Source: a virus
Virus record (IMG/VR): IMGVR_UViG_3300048091_000417
Location: 1-59,715 of that record
DNA: 59,715 nucleotides
Strand: one strand, 5' to 3'
Of the stretch, positions 1-6,738 are shown in pieces (the first letter of the stretch is position 1; every line of letters begins with the position of its first letter). The position numbers and the translations under genes were made by a program. The notes below the pieces were generated by a model. It was not told where the DNA came from. It did not search any database and saw nothing but the letters and a program-made list of their open reading frames with translations.

Positions 1-219
1 TCAAGCGATGCTGAGGAGTTTTGCGGGGGGCTTTTCATCGGCTTTGAGATACAGGTAGTCGCGCCAACTTCGAAAGGCGCGCTGCTGCCGATCAAAGGCT
101 TCCTGCCATTCCACAGTGCCGACCTGGTCCACGCCCAAGGCCATCATCTGCTCGGTTGCGTCATCCAGTTCTTTGACGAGGTCGAGCGCGTTAGGTGCAT
201 CACAAACTTTCGGTCGCAT
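1..219 (-). CDS. Small hypothetical protein, 72 aa
   Basis: The product is a soluble, acidic, mostly helical protein (starts MRPKVCDAPNALDLVKEL) with no signal peptide or membrane segment. I recognise no domain. An ATG also exists three codons upstream, but it abuts the AAAGGAA ribosome site; the ATG at 219 sits about nine bases after it and is the better start. The stop is the first codon of the window, so nothing can be said about downstream neighbours. It lies next to a broken integrase, so it may belong to an older integrated element rather than to the host chromosome; that is inference. Confidence 0.55.
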   Translation of the reverse strand: MRPKVCDAPNALDLVKELDDATEQMMALGVDQVGTVEWQEAFDRQQRAFRSWRDYLYLKADEKPPAKLLSIA

Positions 220-361
220 AAATTCCATTTCCTTTGGCTATCCCATTGAGTAGCCAACCTCTTGATAGTGCTCGGGTTCCGACGAGCGGTCACATCATCT
301 GCAACTACATCCCGTATTCGACTACGGGCAGGAAACGCCTATGTCACTGCCAATCGTCCTC

Positions 362-769
362 ATCAAATACTCGCCACACATCGGCCCCGGATGATCACCA
401 AGCTGGAGAAAAAGAAGAAGTCGAGCCGCAAGCCTTACCCGATGTCACGGGATAAGAGGTCGATTATGTCCGGCGAGTTGCCGGCGCACTTGCAAACGAT
501 GGCCTTGTTCAAGGTGAATACTGGCTGTCGCGAGAAGGAGGTCTGCAAAATTGAGGCGGGGCTGCGAGATACCGGTACCGGAACTCAGCACCCGGGCAGC
601 GGGTGTCGCAGAGGAAGACCGTAAGGCTTTGCTCGGGCGTAAGAATGGCAGCATAACCAGCCATTACTCTATCGCAGAGCTTGGGCGGTTGATTGAGGAG
701 GCAAACAAAGTATCAGTAACCGACTCGTGAGGCCCGGCGCTGACGATCTTGAAAAGGAAAGCGGGATGA
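362..769 (+). pseudogene. Degenerate tyrosine integrase remnant
   Basis: Two blocks of a Pseudomonas phage integrase are visible. In the first frame (from about 391) the segment SSRKPYPMS...PAHLQTMALFKVNTGCREKEVC carries the first catalytic Arg. The reading then moves to another frame at about 551 and continues GCEIPVPELSTR, which joins directly to AAGVAEEDRKALLGRKNGSITSHYSIAELG, where the catalytic Tyr lies, and ends with GPALTILKRKAG. About 100 codons that normally hold the HxxR box are missing, there is a frame change near 545-551, and a TGA at 727-729 interrupts the tail. The gene points at the tRNA-Pro fragment at 838, the usual layout of an integrase beside its tRNA target. I infer an earlier element at the same locus. 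Confidence 0.75.
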
Positions 770-793
770 TTCCCCGCAAAAGTCCCCATGCAT

Positions 794-821
794 GAAAAAG
801 CCCAACCTGAGAAGGTGGGCT
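794..821 (-). terminator. Rho-independent terminator behind tRNA-Pro fragment
   Basis: Read on the minus strand, AGCCCACCTTCTCAGGTTGGGCT folds into a hairpin followed by TTTTT. It lies just downstream of the tRNA-Pro 3' fragment, so it is the native tRNA terminator and marks the sequence to the left as original flank or an older element. Confidence 0.7.
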
Positions 822-837
822 AAGTCATTGAAAAATA

Positions 838-885
838 TGGTCGGGACGGAGTGATTCGAACACTCGACCCCTAGCACCCCATGCT
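838..885 (-). other. tRNA-Pro(GGG) 3' fragment, probable att site
   Basis: The minus strand reads from the anticodon stem (AGCATGGGGTGCT, anticodon GGG) through a proper T arm (GTGTTCGAATCAC) to the acceptor strand and CCA. The 5' half is absent: beyond 885 the sequence is unrelated. A 3' half beginning in the anticodon stem is the normal footprint of tyrosine-recombinase integration. For a minus-strand tRNA, the inserted element lies to the right and the rebuilt tRNA at its far end, which agrees with the prophage integrase being at the right edge of the window. Confidence 0.8.
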
Positions 886-1371
886 GGGGCCTGTACGTAC
901 GCAAACATATGAATAATAACCAAAATCACCCCTAAACCTGCCTACAAAATACGGCGTTTCCTGTGATTTTACAAACGAATACACGCGGCCTCCAAAGCAG
1001 GTTTTGCGCAGAGCATACTCATTTTTATTGCGGAGGATTGACCCACTCTCATGCCATCGTAGGGTGGAGTCGGCTCCAGAACAAAACCCAAATGGCACAG
1101 CCACATGCCGCAAAGGGCAGGAGTTTCCACTTCAGAGCTGAAACCGATTTCTCACATCCATCAAGCATCGTTACACCCTGCCGCTATCGACGGAAAGCCA
1201 GGTTATGCGCTAACTTGACATGCTTATCGCTTCGTTTCGAGTGATCGCCTTGACCGTTCATTTCCACATGATTTTATCGTTCCGTTCAGAGCGGTCCTCA
1301 AGAGCGCATGTTCAGTGCTGCCCTACGGGCAGTTACTCAATCTGCTTCTCTAGCTGAAGGCGACGGCGATT
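886..1371. other. 486-bp stretch without a recognisable gene
   Basis: Short open frames exist on both strands, but none has a ribosome site, convincing composition or recognisable motif. If the tRNA-Pro fragment is the prophage end, this is the phage left arm and could hold integrase arm sites; I see no clear repeat that would show it. Confidence 0.4.
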
Positions 1372-1767
1372 TCAATTAACACCGCCATTCGGGCAACTGT
1401 AATTTGGCGTCGTATAGTATGTAATATGAATTTCGCCGCAGTTACTACACTTTACCGCCCTTGGCTCCTGAAACCCAAACTTATTGTTTAGGAGGGCATG
1501 CACCAAAAACGATTTCGTATGAGCCCCCTGCTCAATCGAAGTATTGACAAAATCTAGAAAGCTAATATTTCTACCACATTTACAAGCAGTCCTATAAACG
1601 TAATAGTCCTCTCCGACCAGAAGACCTGCGCGAACTTCTAATACTTCTTCGATTTTTGCAATCTCCTTTTTATCAGACTTAACATAGTCGGCCATATTGA
1701 GAGAATTCACATACGACTTATATTCTTGCTCGGAGACGGTCTTTTTGAACAGCCCAGATTGAGACAT
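1372..1767 (-). CDS. Zinc-ribbon-like accessory protein, 131 aa
   Basis: A strong ribosome site (GAGGTGA) precedes the ATG. The N-terminal half is charged and helical (KKTVSEQEYKSYVN). The C-terminal half contains CKCG near residue 63, CSNCGEIH near 107 and a last Cys near 125 (NYSCPNGG), spacing that suggests a zinc-binding ribbon. The gene is AT-richer than the phage structural genes, typical of recently acquired prophage cargo. No family is recognised. It stands alone between the tRNA-Pro fragment and the next accessory gene, a place where prophages often carry host-benefit or anti-phage genes, but I have no direct evidence of function. Confidence 0.65.
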   Translation of the reverse strand: MSQSGLFKKTVSEQEYKSYVNSLNMADYVKSDKKEIAKIEEVLEVRAGLLVGEDYYVYRTACKCGRNISFLDFVNTSIEQGAHTKSFLVHALLNNKFGFQEPRAVKCSNCGEIHITYYTTPNYSCPNGGVN

Positions 1768-2170
1768 ATATCACCTCGTTATTTAGTTTGACCTACCGAC
1801 AGCAGAACGGGTGGCCAAGATAGTGTAGTCGCATTTTTTCGGATGCGATCATCACTGTCGACGGCGGCCTCAAAAAGCTTCGGATGGAGGAGACCAAAAA
1901 AGGATCCCGTAGGAAAGCAACATCCGAAAACTCTTCACCGCATCACGTAGCGCGCGGCTAGCAGAAGTTCAGCTTCTAACAACGTGCAAGGTTTAGGCCG
2001 GCAGGAGGCGTCAAAATCGAGATAGACGGGGGCAGTATTAGACAAGGCTCTAGGCCAATTCCCTCTCAGCTTCCAGGCCGTGAGCAGATTAGAACGGACG
2101 TTCCTATGTAATTACCCCCGGAGCCTAAACACGGTATGTTACAATATAGCAACTACGCCACCCCCGACGG
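1768..2170. other. 403-bp stretch without a recognisable gene
   Basis: No coding frame with a ribosome site is seen. The segment presumably carries the promoters of the flanking genes, which point away from each other. A T-rich run near 1834 preceded by GTCGCA and followed by TGCGAT could form a weak hairpin. I see nothing else definable. Confidence 0.35.
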
Positions 2171-2908
2171 ATGTCAGCCATGAACATATACAGCGAGCAT
2201 ATGATAATGCGGTTTCATCAGCTGTACGTGAGTCGCTCGTTCGACCAAGACGATGTGACGCTGTTCATAATAAGCTGCCGAGACTATTGCAAACCCAAAG
2301 GATCTCTAAGAGAAATTGGGGATTTCATTGCGCATCCACAAGAGCGAGACCGTGGTCTTACACTCACGAGTGTGTTAGCAGTGGCACCTTCTTTTGAGGA
2401 CATGTTACGCGGCGAAAGATACGGAGGTGACTCTAACAAACAACTTCCTACATATCTTGGGATCGGAACGCGAGAAGCCATCTTGGCTGACCTAGCTTCC
2501 GTGTTTTCCTTGTGTAATGCGGGGCCGGTCGATACTTCCCCCGATAGTCCAGAGTTCCGGGAGTTTCTCTTTTGTCTGATTTTCTTATTAAGTCAGTTTA
2601 CCTTACGACTTGGAGATCAAAATCTTGCTTTCAACGTCGAATATGCCCGCGACCTCAGCCTCGTCATAAAGTACGAGAGCATTAACTACTCTAGACATTA
2701 CGCTCGCCTCACTGTCCTGAGAATCAGAGACATATGGTTAGAAGTACCACAAGTCGGGCATTTCTCCCCGATTATTGTTACCAACCATATTGCCCGAAGA
2801 TTCGCAAGGGGCTATCTCTGTGCTGTCCCGTACGAAGCCGATCTAGCGACCACTCGATTTGATGATGGCGACTTCAGGTCCGGCGAAATGTGGCCGCTGC
2901 CGCTTTAA
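2171..2908 (+). CDS. Accessory hypothetical protein, 245 aa
   Basis: A single intact frame encodes a soluble protein with the segment CRDYCKPKGSLREIGDFIAH near residues 36-55, which resembles a conserved stretch in scattered bacterial hypothetical proteins, and a hydrophobic helix FLFCLIFLLSQFTL near 130-143. An alternative start (ATG at 2180) is equally possible; neither has a good ribosome site. Base composition is AT-rich relative to the phage core. It is the last gene before the tRNA-Thr fragment, so it is cargo of one of the integrated elements. The location fits an anti-phage or fitness gene, but no catalytic motif is visible. Confidence 0.6.
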   Translation: MSAMNIYSEHMIMRFHQLYVSRSFDQDDVTLFIISCRDYCKPKGSLREIGDFIAHPQERDRGLTLTSVLAVAPSFEDMLRGERYGGDSNKQLPTYLGIGTREAILADLASVFSLCNAGPVDTSPDSPEFREFLFCLIFLLSQFTLRLGDQNLAFNVEYARDLSLVIKYESINYSRHYARLTVLRIRDIWLEVPQVGHFSPIIVTNHIARRFARGYLCAVPYEADLATTRFDDGDFRSGEMWPLPL

Positions 2909-2983
2909 CACAAAAACTACGCTATGCGCGGACGTGGAAGGTATGGCGTTTCACGTCGACAAGTAGACGGCTGTGGATGCCCT

Positions 2984-3033
2984 ACTGACTTGTGATCAGT
3001 AGGTCCCGGGTTCGACTCCTGGTGCCGGCACCA
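2984..3033 (+). other. tRNA-Thr(TGT) 3' fragment, probable att site
   Basis: The sequence runs from the anticodon stem-loop ACTGACTTGTGATCAGT (anticodon TGT) through a T arm (CGGGTTCGACTCCTG) to GCCGGCACCA. Upstream bases do not form a D arm or acceptor strand, so only the 3' half is present. It faces the opposite way to the tRNA-Pro fragment. By the usual logic, the element that left this fragment lies to its left, or a tandem element lies on each side. Confidence 0.75.
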
Positions 3034-3041
3034 GACAAAAC

Positions 3042-3074
3042 AAAGGCTGGCAGCGATGCAAGCCTTTCGTTTTT
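3042..3074 (+). terminator. Terminator downstream of tRNA-Thr fragment
   Basis: AAAGGCT and AGCCTTT form a stem around a 12-base loop, followed by CGTTTTT. It is positioned as a tRNA terminator would be. Confidence 0.65.
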
Positions 3075-3082
3075 CTGCTCCA

Positions 3083-3127
3083 CGTACAATCCTGCGTACA
3101 ATTCAATCCGGCGGATTCCCATACAAT
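3083..3127. repeat. CGTACAAT direct repeats, possible integrase arm sites
   Basis: CGTACAAT occurs at 3083-3090 and 3095-3102 (12-bp spacing), and CATACAAT at 3120-3127. Short direct repeats close to an att core are typical arm-type integrase sites. They suggest that the tRNA-Thr fragment, too, once was or still is a working phage end. Confidence 0.35.
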
Positions 3128-3199
3128 TGAGTTAACCACACCCTCCCGCACCTCTCGGCGTTTTCGCAACTCCGAACCCTCTCCGGCGTCCGCCGACCT

Positions 3200-3463
3200 T
3201 CACCCTTCCCCTTTTTCTAGTTTTTCAGCTGCCTGTGCCTGCAGCCACTCCCGGGTCAGCAACTCCTCGGCGACATGGCTGAAGGCCGAGTCGGCAAGCT
3301 CAAGCATTTCTCCAAGTTTTTCCTTGTCGATGACGCCAAGTCTGCCCAGCGCCATCGCGTGCCCGGCCAGTTCCCCCGCCCAGTGCTCGGTTGCGCACTC
3401 TCGCCGCGCTTCATGCTCGAGCAGATCGTTCCAGAACTGCAATTCTCGCTCTTTGACGTCCAT
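3200..3463 (-). CDS. Hypothetical prophage-end protein, 87 aa
   Basis: The product begins MDVKERELQFWNDLLEHEAR and is an acidic, all-helical protein without membrane segments. The ATG at 3463 is preceded by AGGA at a good distance; the frame stays open upstream, but that part overlaps the UmuD'-like gene. Only two bases separate it from that gene's stop, so the two are co-transcribed and fall under the LexA box at 4123. Proteins of this kind sit at the end of many Pseudomonas prophages; no function is known to me. Confidence 0.65.
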   Translation of the reverse strand: MDVKERELQFWNDLLEHEARRECATEHWAGELAGHAMALGRLGVIDKEKLGEMLELADSAFSHVAEELLTREWLQAQAAEKLEKGEG

Positions 3464-3465
3464 GC

Positions 3466-3804
3466 TCAATTCCTGTCGTGGTCCCGGATACTGTAGGTGA
3501 CCACGCCCCATACCTCGAATTCGTTGTTCTCCAGGATGAAGCGCGGCGGGTATTTCGGGTTGGCAGATCGGAGCACCGGCATACCGGCCGTAAAGGTCAG
3601 GTACTTCACCGTCGGTTCACGGTCGATCAGTGCAATGACGACGCTTCCGTCGACTGGGTCCAGACCCTTGTCAACGATCAGGATGTCCCCAGAGAAAATG
3701 CCAGCACCTTCCATGCTGTCGCCGTCGACCTTTATCAGGTACGTACCGGGCGCCCGGATGTTGAGCAGCGCATCGAGGGATAACTTGGCCTGTTCTTCAA
3801 GCAT
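3466..3804 (-). CDS. UmuD'-like S24 peptidase-fold protein
   Basis: The protein of 112 aa matches the C-terminal (UmuD') part of UmuD: VDGDSMEGAGIFSGDILIVD carries the catalytic Ser near residue 30 and EPTVKYL the Lys near 67. UmuD proteins are about 140 aa and start with a segment cleaved at a Cys-Gly or Ala-Gly bond; that segment is absent here, so the product would resemble the already processed form. The start at 3804 is chosen for its GGGAG ribosome site; the frame extends 11 codons further without a cleavage site. A UmuC polymerase partner is not in the operon. A perfect LexA box lies upstream at 4123-4142, so DNA damage induction is expected. It could assist a host polymerase V or act as a dimerisation modulator; both are inference. 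Confidence 0.8.
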   Translation of the reverse strand: MLEEQAKLSLDALLNIRAPGTYLIKVDGDSMEGAGIFSGDILIVDKGLDPVDGSVVIALIDREPTVKYLTFTAGMPVLRSANPKYPPRFILENNEFEVWGVVTYSIRDHDRN

Positions 3805-3815
3805 GCTTGGCTCCC

Positions 3816-4109
3816 TTACACAAAGCGACACCACCACGACTGTGCATACAGTGCGTCGTCAATCATCTCGACCCCGGTCAGGTTCATCCCGCCAGTGGCC
3901 ATACCAGTTATGCGCACGTCCAGCAGTCTTGGCAGAATGCTCTCCCCAGGCGCGGAGCTGAATATCCATGCGGTAGTCGTCGTGCGGCCAAGCAGATTTT
4001 CATGCGACTCGATGATCTGCACGTCTCCCCGGATCGGTGGGATTTTCGCCAATTCCTTTTTATCGACGGCCACGCCAAGGCGCCGTCTGGGTGTGATTAG
4101 GAAATACAT
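3816..4109 (-). CDS. Hypothetical SOS-operon protein, 97 aa
   Basis: This is the first gene behind the LexA box at 4123, followed after 11 bases by the UmuD'-like gene. The protein (starts MYFLITPRRRLGVAVDKKEL) has no membrane segment or signal peptide and no family I recognise. The ribosome site is weak, so translation may be low or the start may be slightly different. The placement argues for a role in the prophage's DNA damage response. Confidence 0.6.
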   Translation of the reverse strand: MYFLITPRRRLGVAVDKKELAKIPPIRGDVQIIESHENLLGRTTTTAWIFSSAPGESILPRLLDVRITGMATGGMNLTGVEMIDDALYAQSWWCRFV

Positions 4110-4122
4110 AGCTTATGCTCGA

Positions 4123-4142
4123 TACTGTATATGCGTACAGTG
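4123..4142. promoter_or_regulatory. LexA (SOS) box, perfect CTGT-N8-ACAG
   Basis: TACTGTATATGCGTACAGTG matches the gammaproteobacterial LexA consensus at every conserved base. It lies 13 bases upstream of the first gene of the UmuD'-like operon, so LexA binding would block its promoter. Confidence 0.85.
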
Positions 4143-4199
4143 AACGAGAATCAGAGGGGACGGGTCAATACTGTATGAGGGGATTTGCGACGGAGGGGT

Positions 4200-4286
4200 T
4201 CACACGTAGATCCAGAACAAGATCAGGACGATGCCTGCCCAGGTGAGGGTCAGCAGAAAGGATAAGCCAGCAAGTTTCGGGTCCAT
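4200..4286 (-). CDS. Tiny membrane protein, 28 aa
   Basis: The frame begins MDPKLAGLSFLLTLTWAGIV and continues with a hydrophobic run to WIYV, giving a single transmembrane helix and almost nothing else. A GGCGGA sequence before the ATG is a weak ribosome site. It sits alone in a gap between the SOS operon and the secreted protein gene. Small hydrophobic proteins at phage ends can be lysis or exclusion factors; this is unproven and the frame could be fortuitous. Confidence 0.35.
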   Translation of the reverse strand: MDPKLAGLSFLLTLTWAGIVLILFWIYV

Positions 4287-4447
4287 AATTCCGCCCTATT
4301 CGTGTGGGCGACATTTTATGCATAGAGATCGTTACGGCAATGCTGGCGCACACTACCACAGCCTTAATGATGGGGACTGACAGATAGGGATGAAACGTCG
4401 GCGCCGGACGAGTACACATCCAGCGCGCGAACGGTTTCAGGATGAGG

Positions 4448-4885
4448 CTATCGAGGAGCCCCGCAAGTTTCACCTTTGTAAGTCAGGGTATAGGTGTAAT
4501 GTTTGTCCCACGCCAGCGGCACATTGCTCGGGGCGGCCCACTCCACGTAGTTGCCTGCCATGGTCCCACTGCCAGTTGCTTGACCGATACCAATGGTCGC
4601 CAAGCTCCCCGCCGTACCCGCACCCGCCATTGGCACACTGCCGTACCACTGCAAATCATTTCCGTTTTGGAACCAGGCGCCTTTCCACCCGCCCTGCGTG
4701 CTCGAATACCAGGTATTGTCCGATTTAAAGCAGACGGTCTGGCTGGCGTAGAAGCCGCCACCTGGTACGAAATACGACGCAAGCTCCCAAGAGCCCACTG
4801 GAGACGCCGGAGTATCAGCCGACGCGAACGCACTTGCAGCCAAAGCCAGAGACGCAAAAACAACATTGAATATCTTGCGCATAGT
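4448..4885 (-). CDS. Secreted protein under a LexA box, 145 aa
   Basis: The protein starts with a clear cleavable signal peptide (MRKIFNVVFASLALAASAFA) and continues with a Gly/Trp-rich beta domain (VGSWELASYFVPGGGF, YSSTQGGWKGAWFQNGNDLQWYG). Two Cys, near residue 51 and near the C-terminus, could form a disulfide, fitting a periplasmic or extracellular location. The ATG at 4885 has an AGGTGA ribosome site. A LexA box lies about 100 bases upstream with no other gene between, so SOS control is likely. I do not recognise the family; the fold looks like a small beta-sandwich or lipocalin-like domain. It is a candidate lysogenic conversion factor. Confidence 0.7.
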   Translation of the reverse strand, partial: TMRKIFNVVFASLALAASAFASADTPASPVGSWELASYFVPGGGFYASQTVCFKSDNTWYSSTQGGWKGAWFQNGNDLQWYGSVPMAGAGTAGSLATIGIGQATGSGTMAGNYVEWAAPSNVPLAWDKHYTYTLTYKGETCGAPR

Positions 4886-4981
4886 CACCTCTCGAAAGCA
4901 GAAATAGGTGCTTGAAGACACCTATGAGTAATCCGCCACAGCATTGAAGGGTCTGTAGGCGGCTTAAATAGGATAGCTGAA

Positions 4982-5001
4982 TACTGTACGTATATACAGC
5001 A
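4982..5001. promoter_or_regulatory. LexA (SOS) box upstream of secreted protein gene
   Basis: TACTGTACGTATATACAGCA contains CTGT-N8-ACAG. The only gene reading away from it is the secreted protein at 4448-4885 on the minus strand; the spanin gene on the other side ends here. Confidence 0.75.
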
Positions 5002-5057
5002 TATCAATCGAAAAAGATTTTTGCTGATTCCAGTCACAATGGCTCTACCATCGGCCT

Positions 5058-5570
5058 CTACTGACACACGTCTCTGATGTAAGTCTGCGCCGCCCTCAGG
5101 GCTGCTTGATCGGAGATGAGATCTCTGCGGAGATCGAGAACAGCTTGTCCAGTTTCTCGACTGAGTTCGACGGAGCCTGCATTACCCACGCCGGTGGCTT
5201 TGGTGGCTTGGGACACGTTCCCGCTACCTGCACTACAACTTCCCGCGAGGCGCAGCCGGTGAGTGCCGTCAGCAACAGCGCGGCGCAGAGATTCGTTTTC
5301 GGCATTGGCCTTTTCCTTCTGTTCTATGGCGTCTTTGTCGAGTGCGGCGAGTTTCTGCTCGGCGTCCTGCTGTTTGGCGAGCGCCTTGCGCGCCTGATCT
5401 GCCCCGGCATTGGCTATCAGCGCCATATCGGCCTGGCGGTTGGCTTCATTGGTGGCGATGACATTGCCGTAGGCGTTGGCCTGCCAGAACCACGCAACCG
5501 CCCCGCCGGCGAGGAACAACGCGACGGCGACCACGGCGGCGACGATCAATTTGATCTGGGCTTCGGTCAT
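5058..5570 (-). CDS. Rz: Rz-like inner-membrane spanin subunit
   Basis: The 170-aa product has an N-terminal membrane anchor (IKLIVAAVVAVALFLAGGAV) followed by a long coiled coil rich in Ala, Lys and Glu (ARKALAKQQDAEQKLAALDK), the standard i-spanin layout. It would span the periplasm from the inner membrane and pair with the Rz1 lipoprotein to fuse the two membranes at the end of lysis. The start overlaps the endolysin stop in an ATGA, and an entirely nested gene in another frame encodes Rz1, as in lambda. The C-terminal part beyond the coiled coil carries two Cys. Confidence 0.85.
   Translation of the reverse strand: MTEAQIKLIVAAVVAVALFLAGGAVAWFWQANAYGNVIATNEANRQADMALIANAGADQARKALAKQQDAEQKLAALDKDAIEQKEKANAENESLRRAVADGTHRLRLAGSCSAGSGNVSQATKATGVGNAGSVELSRETGQAVLDLRRDLISDQAALRAAQTYIRDVCQ
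5096..5305 (-). CDS. Rz1: Rz1-like outer-membrane lipoprotein spanin
   Basis: Fully nested in Rz in a different frame. The 69-aa protein has a lipobox (LLTALTGCAS) with the lipidated Cys at about residue 18 and a proline-rich stretch TCPKPPKPPAW, both hallmarks of Rz1. It is expected to sit in the outer membrane facing the periplasm and bind the C-terminus of Rz. Confidence 0.85.
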   Translation of the reverse strand: MPKTNLCAALLLTALTGCASREVVVQVAGTCPKPPKPPAWVMQAPSNSVEKLDKLFSISAEISSPIKQP

Positions 5571-5992
5571 GGCACGTCCCTGAAGAAGATGTGGCGTCCG
5601 AGCTTCAGTGTCTGTTTCGCCTTTGCAGCCCAAGCCGGAGGCTTCGGCATGGTGGTCGCGTAATAGTGGGTCGCGCCGCCGGTTGGGTCAGGCTTCAGCC
5701 CGCCGATCACCTGCTCGGCTGCGAGACGGCACATCGTGAATTCAGCCGCGGGGATCGGCCTCGCGCCACTCAGGAACGGATAGTTCGGGTCGTTCTTGTT
5801 CCAGCAGCTGAACTGGAATGGCTTCTGGCAGACACCGGTATAGCCCTCGCCCCACCATGAATTGCCTTTTCCGTCATCCACCCGGTTGCGGATAGTCCAC
5901 GCGACGGCGATCATTCCTGCCAGGCCTTCTCCGCGCGCTTCGCCAAATAGCGTGCGCGCGAGCACATCACGGTCTTTCTCGGTTGCGTCCAT
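5567..5992 (-). CDS. Endolysin, SleB-type cell wall hydrolase
   Basis: The protein of 141 aa matches the Hydrolase_2/SleB family: DVLARTLFGEARGEGLAGMI with the catalytic Glu near residue 19, AWTIRNRV, then FQFSCWNKNDPN and the terminal ATHYYATTMPKPPAW. Such enzymes cut peptidoglycan and serve as endolysins in many Pseudomonas phages. There is no signal peptide, so export depends on a holin, which is not adjacent here; the only holin-like gene is about 30 kb away at 35658. The start at 5992 has GGAG at a good distance. A terminator upstream separates this lysis cassette from the tail genes. Confidence 0.88.
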   Translation of the reverse strand: MDATEKDRDVLARTLFGEARGEGLAGMIAVAWTIRNRVDDGKGNSWWGEGYTGVCQKPFQFSCWNKNDPNYPFLSGARPIPAAEFTMCRLAAEQVIGGLKPDPTGGATHYYATTMPKPPAWAAKAKQTLKLGRHIFFRDVP

Positions 5993-6003
5993 ATTTTTCT
6001 CCA

Positions 6004-6030
6004 GGCGAAAAAAAACCCGCATGCAGCGGG
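6004..6030 (-). terminator. Terminator between tail genes and endolysin
   Basis: On the minus strand CCCGCTGCATGCGGG folds into a GC-rich hairpin followed by eight T. It would stop leftward late transcription unless an antitermination factor acts, so it is a control point for lysis gene expression. Confidence 0.75.
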
Positions 6031-6080
6031 CTCGTTCAAACAGCTATGATTGGTACTTCACCAAATATGGAGAAAGACCA

Positions 6081-6401
6081 ATGAGGATATGGATTGTCTT
6101 GGGCCTCGTTGCAGCACTATCAGGCTGCGGCACGATGAAGACGCTAAACGACGAGAAAGGCGCGGCTGACGACCTCGCGAAGTGGCAATCCAGCTGCCAC
6201 ACAATCCCCCGGGCTTACAGCGGAATGAGTTATCAGTTTTGCAACCTGAACAGCCCACCCCGGTCAGGTTCTCACTGGGCCGTGACGCCAATTGCCCTCG
6301 ATCTCGTTGCTTCCGCAATCGCGGACACGATCCTGATTCCTTACACCGGTTATCAGCAATACCAGCGTGGCGATATCCAAGTGCGGCGTAAGCAGTACTG
6401 A
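6081..6401 (+). CDS. YceK/YidQ-type lipoprotein, 106 aa
   Basis: The product has a lipobox (LGLVAALSGCGTM) with the lipid-bearing Cys at about residue 16, followed by a conserved tail ALDLVASAIADTILIPYTGY that resembles the YceK/YidQ (DUF1375) family of outer-membrane lipoproteins. The start is the ATG at 6081 with GGAG upstream. The gene reads against the surrounding late operon, so it has its own promoter and is probably expressed in the lysogen. Four Cys in the middle could form disulfides. The role of this family is not established; an envelope-modifying moron is the reasonable guess. Confidence 0.72.
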   Translation: MRIWIVLGLVAALSGCGTMKTLNDEKGAADDLAKWQSSCHTIPRAYSGMSYQFCNLNSPPRSGSHWAVTPIALDLVASAIADTILIPYTGYQQYQRGDIQVRRKQY

Positions 6402-6462
6402 TTAAGGTCCGTCCAACTATGACGGCCCAAAGCGCACTTGGCGGGCATTGGTGAGCGTTGTG

Positions 6463-6675
6463 TTACTCGGCCGGCTGATCCTGCTCAGGAACGTCTTCGG
6501 CCGTGATGGTCACCTGTGCGCGGTAAGTCTTGAGCAACTGCGCGGTCCGGACGTTGGACTGGGGGAACGCCTGCAGGATCTCGCGGGCCTTGGCGTCCGC
6601 TTCTGCCTCGGTGGCGTACTCAGTCTGGTTACTTGGGTCGTAGCTGTTGCTGGTGTTGATTACGATGTAAGGCAT
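6463..6675 (-). CDS. Small tail-associated hypothetical protein, 70 aa
   Basis: The protein (MPYIVINTSNSYDPSNQTEY...) starts with a short beta segment and continues as an acidic helix (ATEAEADAKAREILQAF). GGAG precedes the start at a good distance. It follows the fibre accessory genes at the end of the tail operon, where fibre assembly chaperones or small accessory proteins usually reside. I do not recognise a family. Confidence 0.6.
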   Translation of the reverse strand: MPYIVINTSNSYDPSNQTEYATEAEADAKAREILQAFPQSNVRTAQLLKTYRAQVTITAEDVPEQDQPAE

Positions 6676-6738
6676 GGTAACGCTCCATGGTTGGTAAAAT
6701 TTTAACCGGAAATGGTTGTGTAGCCGTTTTCTGGCCGC

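Noticed and set aside
963-1244. 93-aa plus-strand frame after the tRNA-Pro fragment
   Set aside because: No ribosome site, no conserved-looking segments, and composition unlike phage or host genes.
3083-3127. CGTACAAT repeats read as a CRISPR or integron-like array
   Set aside because: Only three short copies with unequal spacing and no spacer pattern; arm-type integrase sites are the more modest explanation.
4165-4473. 102-aa minus-strand frame overlapping the tiny membrane protein
   Set aside because: No ribosome site; a different frame here gives a more convincing short membrane protein.
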